11,830 nt of DNA from Chloroflexota bacterium (GTDB taxonomy: Bacteria > Chloroflexota > Limnocylindria > Limnocylindrales > CSP1-4). Shown one piece after another: positions 7,021 through 11,830 of the stretch. Position numbers and translations under genes: made by a program. The notes under the pieces were generated by a model. It was not told where the DNA came from. It saw nothing but the letters and a program-made list of their open reading frames with translations, and did no database searches. The stretch spans positions 1 to 11,830 of the forward strand of contig JACQEH010000161.1 in assembly GCA_016200675.1 (NCBI GenBank). The letters run 5' to 3'. The first letter of the stretch is position 1. Every line of letters begins with the position of its first letter.

Positions 7021-8561
7021 CCGACCACGGCGCGGAGGCCCCGATCGGCCCCGTCCTCGGCGCTCCTCGTCGCTCGCGCGATCGCACGAGGGTCCTGCTC
7101 GTGGCCGCGATCGCAGTGGTTGTCGTCGGCGCAGGGATCGGCCTGGCCGGCAACGGCACGACGGAATCGCCCAGCGGCTCGTCCAGCCCTCGCGGCTCGG
7201 AGGGCTCAAGCGCCAGCGACGGCCCGCCGTCATCGCCTCCGGAGGCGACCCCGGTCGCGCCAACTCCGAACGCCGGGCTCGGCTGCGCACCGGTGCGTCT
7301 CGGGGCGCCGCCTGAATTCACGATCTCCGGGGATGTCGGGAACCTTCCGGCGATCGGTGGCGTGGCCACGACGTCCGCCCCGGACCCGAGCGCTCCCATC
7401 TCCACGTGGCCGGTCCCCGGCAAGGACACCGGCATCGTCCTCGCCGGGTCTGCGGGCCTCATCGTCGCCGCCGACGGCGACGCCTGCATCCGTTACGTCA
7501 TCGCCGAGTACCGGCCGGCAGATCCGGCGCTCAAGGGACCCTTTCCGATTGCCTTCCGGACGCTCAACGTCAGCCCGCCGAGATCCATCGTGCCGCTCGG
7601 GCCCCTGCCGAGCGGCGACTGGGTGGTCCGGATCGTGGCCTACTTCTCGACCGGCATCGCCGGCCAGGAGAGTGCCAACGTCGTCGAGCGCTTCTTCCGG
7701 ATCAACGCCGGTAGCGGCCCTGGGCCGTTGGCGACGCCGGAGACCCCGCCCGCCATGCCATGCGCGCCATTGCCCGCCTCCGCCGCGCCGCCCGAACTCA
7801 TCCTCGCCGGCACGAGGCAGGGCGAGATCCCCGGCCTCCCGCCGGAGGCCGGCAGTCCGACGATGGTCGAGGCCACGTTCGAGGACCAGCTCGAGATCCG
7901 CACCGTCGGCGACGCCTGTGCCCGGAGCTGGGTCATCCAGGCCGACATCGGCGAGACGCGAACCTCGATCGACCTCGGGAGCCAGGAGAATCCGACCAGC
8001 GATCCCTTCCAGTTCGCCCAGAACCGCTGGCGGCTGCGGGAGCTGCGGAGCGGCCCCCTCCAGATCACCGCCACCATGACCTATTCCGCCGATGTCCAGG
8101 TCACTCGGCGCTGGTTCCTCGCAGTCTCGGCACCGGATGTTCCGGCGATGGTCTTCCGGGCGTCCGACGGCTCGTCCGTCCCGGCCGCGCGCGGTTGCCC
8201 GGACACCTGGGAATTCCCATCCGGCGCTGGCGGCGATCGTACCTGTACCGGGACCGCAATCATCGACCCGATACAGGTGCTCAACGTACCGGCGGGGAGC
8301 CCGGTCCGGCTCGAGGTCGCGGACGGCTGGACGATCAGCAACTGGTCGGGCTCGTGTGGCGGGATCAACGCCTCCGATGTCGCGCGCGCCGATCCGTTCT
8401 TCGTCATCGACGGCTGCGACCTGGGCGGCTCCGTGGCACCCATGCCGGCCGTCTTCCTGCCGCGAGCGAATGCCCCGGTCATCCGGCTGAACGTCACGCT
8501 CGAGCGCAAGGGCGTGAGCGCCTCGGTTGGCGTGTACGTCGAGATCCGGACGTTGCCCTGA
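7017..8561 (+). CDS. Membrane-anchored extracytoplasmic protein, second paralogue, unknown
   Basis: The 514-residue product is a diverged copy of the upstream protein. It begins with the same MTD, followed by a short basic cytoplasmic tail, one membrane helix (about 25-45), and a Ser/Pro/Gly-rich linker (46-85). It has eight cysteines in the same order: 90/157, 249/301, 394/410 and 447/467. Shared stretches include SGDWVVR against AGDWVLR, FAQNRW against AAQNRW, DGWTISNWSGSCG against PGWSIRAWSASCG, and DGCDLGG against DGCSLGG. Its first and second domains also resemble each other (GCAPVRLGAPPEFTISG and PCAPLPASAAPPELILAG; GDACIRYVI and GDACARSWVI). GTG 7017 overlaps the upstream stop by four bases (GTGA), so translational coupling is expected. 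The gene ends 56 bases before tRNA-Ala. No enzymatic motif is visible. Confidence 0.85.
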   Translation: MTDHGAEAPIGPVLGAPRRSRDRTRVLLVAAIAVVVVGAGIGLAGNGTTESPSGSSSPRGSEGSSASDGPPSSPPEATPVAPTPNAGLGCAPVRLGAPPEFTISGDVGNLPAIGGVATTSAPDPSAPISTWPVPGKDTGIVLAGSAGLIVAADGDACIRYVIAEYRPADPALKGPFPIAFRTLNVSPPRSIVPLGPLPSGDWVVRIVAYFSTGIAGQESANVVERFFRINAGSGPGPLATPETPPAMPCAPLPASAAPPELILAGTRQGEIPGLPPEAGSPTMVEATFEDQLEIRTVGDACARSWVIQADIGETRTSIDLGSQENPTSDPFQFAQNRWRLRELRSGPLQITATMTYSADVQVTRRWFLAVSAPDVPAMVFRASDGSSVPAARGCPDTWEFPSGAGGDRTCTGTAIIDPIQVLNVPAGSPVRLEVADGWTISNWSGSCGGINASDVARADPFFVIDGCDLGGSVAPMPAVFLPRANAPVIRLNVTLERKGVSASVGVYVEIRTLP

Positions 8562-8597
8562 ACCGGGGCCGAGCGGCGACCGGCGGGGCGGCTACGC

Positions 8598-8603
8598 TAT
8601 ACT
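8598..8603 (+). promoter_or_regulatory. -10 element of tRNA-Ala(GGC)
   Basis: TATACT matches the sigma70 -10 consensus at five of six positions. It lies 14 bases before the mature tRNA, which leaves a leader of roughly 8 bases. The -35 position (8575-8580, GGCGAC) is poor. Confidence 0.6.
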
Positions 8604-8617
8604 CCCGGCTCCGGCGT

Positions 8618-8693
<76 letters not shown>

Positions 8694-8708
8694 CTTCGAC
8701 AAGGGACC

Positions 8709-8747
8709 ATGCGCCACACCTTCGACCTCGATCTCGACCTCCGATAG
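8709..8747 (+). CDS. Candidate leucine-rich leader peptide ahead of leuS
   Basis: A 12-codon reading frame encodes MRHTFDLDLDLR and ends with TAG. Three of its twelve codons are leucine, all CTC, alternating with aspartate just before the stop. Its last two codons, including the stop, lie in the 5' arm of the hairpin at 8743-8776. This is the geometry of an amino-acid attenuator. AAGGG (8701-8705) could be a ribosome site but is only three bases from ATG, closer than ideal. The frame is short and could be chance. Confidence 0.38.
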   Translation: MRHTFDLDLDLR

Positions 8748-8776
8748 CCGTCCGCCGGGCAAGGTGGACGGCTATC
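8743..8776 (+). promoter_or_regulatory. 14-bp hairpin in the leuS leader (possible pause/anti-antiterminator stem)
   Basis: GATAGCCGTCC (8743-8753) pairs perfectly with GGACGGCTATC (8766-8776). The inner bases 8754-8756 and 8763-8765 extend the stem to 14 pairs with one wobble, leaving loop GGGCAA. The loop-side stretch GGCAAGG (8758-8764) could instead pair with CCTCGCC (8786-8792) of the next hairpin, with one mismatch, which would be the antiterminator form. Confidence 0.6.
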
Positions 8777-8781
8777 CTGAT

Positions 8782-8809
8782 GACCCCTCGCCGGCGGCGA
8801 GGGGTCTTT
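8782..8809 (+). terminator. Terminator-like hairpin between tRNA-Ala and leuS
   Basis: GACCCCTCGCC (8782-8792) pairs perfectly with GGCGAGGGGTC (8796-8806) around a 3-base loop, followed by TTT. It is either the terminator of the tRNA-Ala transcript or the terminator of a leuS attenuator. The T-run is short, as is usual in GC-rich genomes. Confidence 0.65.
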
Positions 8810-8850
8810 CGTACCCGGCCGCGAGCCGGCCGGCAGGAGCAGCGCCGACG

Positions 8851-11403
8851 ATGACCCAGACCAGCGAGCAGGGCGGGCGAACCCGGATCGAGCGGTACGA
8901 CCCCGCCTCGATCGAGCCGCGCTGGCAGGCGCGCTGGGCCGAGCTCGGCCTCTATCGGACGGACCTCCACGACAGGGAGCGGCCACGCTTCTACCTGCTC
9001 ACGATGTACCCCTACCCCTCGGGCGACATCCACATCGGGCACTGGTACATCATCACGCCGACCGACGCCATCGCCCGCTTCCACCGGATGCACGGCGAGA
9101 ATGTCTTCCTGCCCATCGGCTTCGACGCCTTCGGGCTGCCGGCCGAGAACGCGGCCATCAAGAACAACATCAACCCGCGTGACTGGACGATGCGCAACAT
9201 CGACAACATGCGGCGCCAGCTGCGCTCGATGGGCGCGACGTTCGACTGGGACTCGGAGGTCGTCACCGCCGACCCCGAGTACTACCGCTGGAACCAGTGG
9301 TTCTTCCTCCAGTTCCTGAAGGCCGGGCTGGCCTATCGGACGACGTCGGCGGTCGACTGGTGCCCGAACGACGGGACGCTCGCCCGGGAGCAGGTCGAGG
9401 GCGTCGACCGCCACTGCTGGCGGTGCGGGGCGAAGGTCGAGAAGCGCGACCTGGCCCAGTGGTACCTCAAGGTCACCAACTACGCCGACGAGCTCCTCGA
9501 CTTCAGCGGTCTCCAATGGCCGGAGCCGATCAAGACCCAGCAGACGAACTGGATCGGGCGGAGCGAGGGTGCCGAGGTGGTCTTCGAGACCGCCTCGTCG
9601 CCGCACCACCCGGGCGGGTCACCGCTGCGGGTCTTCACGACCCGCCCCGACACGCTGTTCGGGGCGACGTTCATGGTCCTCGCCCCGGAGCATCCGCTCG
9701 TCGCCGAGCTGACCGCCCCGGACCGCCTGGCCGAGGTCGGCGCCTACCTCGCCCAGGCCGCCAACCGGACGGAGATCGACCGCCTCTCGACCGACCGCGA
9801 GAAGACCGGAGTCGCCCTTGGTGCCGAGGCGATCAACCCCGTGAACGGGGAGCGCATCCCGATCTTCGTCGCCGACTACGTCCTCGGCAGCTACGGCACG
9901 GGCGCGATCATGGCCGTCCCGGCCCACGACGAGCGCGACTACGCCTTTGCCGAGAAGTTCGGGCTGCCGATCCGGCGCGTCGTCGCGGCCCCCGGCGACG
10001 AGGACCGCCCGCTCGAAGGCGCGTACGTCGCCCACGCCGCCGGCGAGCGGCTCGTGGACAGCGGCCCGTATTCCGGGCAGGCCGCCGACGAGGCCGGGCG
10101 GGCGATCGTCGCCGAGCTCGCGTCGCGCGGGGCGGGCAAGGCCGCCGTGACCTACCGCCTCCGCGACTGGCTGGTCAGCCGCCAGCGCTACTGGGGCGCG
10201 CCGATCCCGGTCATCTACTGCGACCGTGACGGGATCGTGCCGGTGCCCGAGGAGGACCTGCCGGTTCGCCTGCCCGACGCGGTCGACTACCGCGGCAGCG
10301 GCGAGAATCCGCTCGGACGCGACGAGGCCTTCCTCAACGTGACCTGCCCCCGGTGCGGCGGCCCGGCCCGCCGCGAGACCGACACGATGGACACCTTCGT
10401 GGACTCGTCGTGGTACTGGTTCCGCTACCTGTCACCGGAGAAGGCGGGCGCCCCGATCGAACGGGCGCTCGTGGACGAGTGGACCCCCGTGGACCAGTAC
10501 ACGGGCGGCTCCGAGCACGCGGTCATGCACCTGCTGTACGCCCGCGAGTGGACGAAGATGATGCGCGACATCGGTCTCGTCGCGCAGGACGAGCCCTTCA
10601 AGCGGCTGTTCAACCAGGGCCAGATCCTGGGTCTCGACGGCGAGCGGATGTCCAAGTCACGGGGCAACGTCGTGGACCCGGACGACCTGGTCGCCCGCTA
10701 CGGGGCAGACACGATCCGCCTCTTCCTGATGTTCATGGGCCCTTGGGACCAGGGCGGCCCCTGGAGCCCGACGGGGATCGGCGGCGTTCATCGTTTCCTG
10801 AACCGGGTGTGGACACTGGCCCTCGATCCCCATGGATCCGACCCGGGCGACAAGGATGCGGGGCATCTCCCCGAGGGTCAGGGTGCCGCCGAAGCCGAGG
10901 CCGCCCTGCGGAGTGCGGCCCATCGGACCCTGCGCGGCGTGACCGCCGACTACGAGAGCTTCCACTTCAACACGATGGTCGCCAAGCTCATGGAGCTCTC
11001 GAACACCCTGTTCCGCTACCGCGGCACGGAGATCGCCGGCGGTGCCGCCTGGAACGAGGCGATCCGCATCCTGCTGCTGACGCTTGCCCCGGCGGCGCCG
11101 CACATCACCGAGGAGCTTTGGTCGCGGGCGCGGGCAGCGCGCGGTGAGACCTGGTCCTCGATCCACACGGCGACGTGGCCGGACGTCGATGCCTCGGCCG
11201 TCGTGGAGGCCACACGGGAGGTCCCGGTCCAGGTCAACGGCAAGCTCCGCGACCTGGTCGTCGTCCCGACCGAGACCTCCGATGCCGAGCTCGAGCGGCT
11301 CGTCCTGGCCGCTCCGAAGGTCGCCGCCGCGCTCGCCGGTCGGACGCCACGGCGCGTCGTCATCGCGGGCGGGGGGCGGCTCGTCAATCTCGTCGTCGGT
11401 TGA
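8851..11403 (+). CDS. leuS: Leucyl-tRNA synthetase (LeuRS)
   Basis: This cytoplasmic class I aminoacyl-tRNA synthetase joins leucine to tRNA-Leu using ATP. The 850-residue protein is full length for bacterial LeuRS. The HIGH motif is intact at 61-64 (PSGDIHIGHW), and the zinc module has C171, C189 and C192 (WCPND, CWRCG). The CP1 editing domain carries TTRPDTLFG (263-271) and VPAHDERD (356-363), so proofreading of mischarged tRNA should be active. The LeuRS-specific RLRDWLVSRQRYWG follows at 436-449, then WYWFRY (521-526). The KMSKS loop reads RMSKS (599-603), a conservative first-residue change. The anticodon-binding and C-terminal domains follow, ending with VQVNGKLRD (793-801). The frame is open upstream, but ATG 8851 is the start that fits the family. 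AGGAG (8835-8839) lies 11 bases before it, a rather long gap. The leader between tRNA-Ala and leuS may regulate it by attenuation. Confidence 0.97.
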   Translation: MTQTSEQGGRTRIERYDPASIEPRWQARWAELGLYRTDLHDRERPRFYLLTMYPYPSGDIHIGHWYIITPTDAIARFHRMHGENVFLPIGFDAFGLPAENAAIKNNINPRDWTMRNIDNMRRQLRSMGATFDWDSEVVTADPEYYRWNQWFFLQFLKAGLAYRTTSAVDWCPNDGTLAREQVEGVDRHCWRCGAKVEKRDLAQWYLKVTNYADELLDFSGLQWPEPIKTQQTNWIGRSEGAEVVFETASSPHHPGGSPLRVFTTRPDTLFGATFMVLAPEHPLVAELTAPDRLAEVGAYLAQAANRTEIDRLSTDREKTGVALGAEAINPVNGERIPIFVADYVLGSYGTGAIMAVPAHDERDYAFAEKFGLPIRRVVAAPGDEDRPLEGAYVAHAAGERLVDSGPYSGQAADEAGRAIVAELASRGAGKAAVTYRLRDWLVSRQRYWGAPIPVIYCDRDGIVPVPEEDLPVRLPDAVDYRGSGENPLGRDEAFLNVTCPRCGGPARRETDTMDTFVDSSWYWFRYLSPEKAGAPIERALVDEWTPVDQYTGGSEHAVMHLLYAREWTKMMRDIGLVAQDEPFKRLFNQGQILGLDGERMSKSRGNVVDPDDLVARYGADTIRLFLMFMGPWDQGGPWSPTGIGGVHRFLNRVWTLALDPHGSDPGDKDAGHLPEGQGAAEAEAALRSAAHRTLRGVTADYESFHFNTMVAKLMELSNTLFRYRGTEIAGGAAWNEAIRILLLTLAPAAPHITEELWSRARAARGETWSSIHTATWPDVDASAVVEATREVPVQVNGKLRDLVVVPTETSDAELERLVLAAPKVAAALAGRTPRRVVIAGGGRLVNLVVG

Positions 11404-11470
11404 CGACCCGGACGGCCCCACCGTCGATTCGGGCAGCCCACCCAGACTGCTACCGTAGGCGCACCCGGGT

Positions 11471-11488
11471 CGCCTCCAGCCAGAGGCG
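11471..11488 (+). other. Short hairpin downstream of leuS
   Basis: CGCCTC (11471-11476) pairs with GAGGCG (11483-11488) around a 6-base loop, 67 bases after the leuS stop. There is no T-run. It may be part of a termination region with the larger hairpin that follows. Confidence 0.35.
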
Positions 11489-11497
11489 TCACGGGGA

Positions 11498-11529
11498 GAG
11501 CCCGGAGGGCGGAACTGTCCTTCGGGCTC
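11498..11529 (+). terminator. Candidate terminator downstream of leuS
   Basis: GAGCCCGGAGG (11498-11508) pairs with CCTTCGGGCTC (11519-11529), 11 pairs with one G-T, around a 10-base loop. Downstream GCTCTTCC is moderately T-rich. An alternative pairing of GGGAGAGC with GCTCTTCC (about 11530-11537) would exclude part of this stem. It separates leuS from the truncated luciferase-like gene. Confidence 0.45.
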
Positions 11530-11567
11530 GCTCTTCCTGACCCTTTGCCGCCGGGAGGCCGCTGCCC

Positions 11568-11678
11568 ATGGACGTCCGCCTCGGGGCCCTGTGCTGGAAC
11601 CAGTACACGACGTGGCCGGCCCTCCTCGAGGCCGGCCGGCGGGCCGATCGCCTGGGCTTCGACACGCTGTGGACGTGA
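11568..11678 (+). pseudogene. Remnant of a luciferase-like (F420-type) monooxygenase gene
   Basis: ATG 11568 has a good ribosome site (GGGAGG, 11553-11558, nine bases upstream) and opens a 36-residue frame. It starts MDVRLGALCWNQYTTW and continues LEAGRRADRLGFDTLWT, then stops at TGA 11676-11678. This is the typical start of a luciferase-like monooxygenase: the first strand, the helix with the A-x-x-L-GFDxLW motif, and then normally WDHL. The stop falls exactly where the second Trp of WTWDH is expected. None of the three frames downstream resumes the family sequence, so the rest of the gene seems deleted rather than merely frameshifted. Full-length members have about 300 residues and use flavin or F420. 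A TANNNT -10-like TACCGT lies at 11451-11456. An unusual functional micropeptide cannot be excluded but is unlikely. Confidence 0.7.
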
Positions 11679-11751
11679 GTCCAGCTCCCCTCGAACAGCC
11701 GACGGCGTCGACGACTGGCGGGGGGACGCACCGTGTCATGACCGTCGGCCC

Positions 11752-11780
11752 TTGACCCTCCGGTGACATACGCGGACAGT
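11752..11780 (+). promoter_or_regulatory. Candidate promoter for the gene at the right edge
   Basis: TTGACC (11752-11757, five of six to consensus) and GACAGT (11775-11780, three of six) have a 17-base spacer. Transcription would start near 11787, about 30 bases before ATG 11819. The stretch 11679-11751 shows nothing recognisable. Confidence 0.35.
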
Positions 11781-11818
11781 TCGGTGGAAGGCATGCGCAG
11801 CCCACAGGGGGTCGATTG

Positions 11819-11830
11819 ATGGTCCAGGTC
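11819..11830 (+). CDS. Start of an unidentified gene (cut by right edge)
   Basis: ATG 11819 follows a purine-rich ribosome site (AGGGGG, 11806-11811) at a gap of seven bases and reads MVQV before the window ends. Its product cannot be judged from four codons. Confidence 0.35.

Noticed and set aside
8694..8850. T-box riboswitch upstream of leuS
   Set aside because: No AGGGTGGNACCGCG-like antiterminator core and no room for a specifier stem; GGTGGAC at 8763-8769 is only a superficial resemblance.
11545..11766. 73-codon plus-strand frame over the monooxygenase remnant
   Set aside because: Shifted-frame reading with Arg/Ser/Pro-rich product; the frame from ATG 11568 carries the recognisable family N-terminus.

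Overview
The window is about 70% G+C with dense, mostly well-separated genes. Several signs suggest a high-GC Chloroflexota-type bacterium (Limnocylindria/Ellin6529-like), with Actinomycetota as the alternative. These are a Gram-positive-style SOS box (GAAC-N4-GTTC), TANNNT-type -10 elements, a NarL-type histidine kinase with a large membrane domain, a RMSKSRGN-type leucyl-tRNA synthetase, and an F420-type luciferase-like fragment. The taxon is an inference from protein character, not a database result.

Left part (1-552): the left edge cuts a minus-strand RecA-like ATPase gene. Its promoter contains a perfect LexA/SOS palindrome lying between the -35 and -10 elements, so this is a DNA-damage gene and probably the ImuA'/RecA-like member of a mutagenesis cassette. 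A tRNA-Ala(CGC) gene follows on the plus strand.

Signalling block (632-4406): a NarL/LuxR-type response regulator (+) converges on and overlaps a 760-residue sensor histidine kinase (-). The two look like a cognate two-component pair in an unusual tail-to-tail layout. Divergent from the kinase is a small multi-spanning membrane protein, followed by a GC-rich hairpin.

Middle (4460-8561): tRNA-Tyr(GTA) converges on a YgjP-like zinc metallopeptidase gene (-). Divergent from that gene is an overlapping pair of membrane-anchored extracytoplasmic proteins. They are paralogues with the same eight-cysteine layout and internally repeated domains. I do not recognise their family, and they are the most novel-looking content here.

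Right part (8598-11830): tRNA-Ala(GGC) with a clear -10 element is followed by a 157-base leader and then leuS. The leader has a candidate leucine-rich leader peptide, a 14-bp hairpin and a terminator-like hairpin, and could be an attenuator for leuS. Downstream of leuS are two hairpins, a 36-codon remnant of a luciferase-like monooxygenase gene that stops just before the family's WDH motif, and the first codons of another gene at the right edge.
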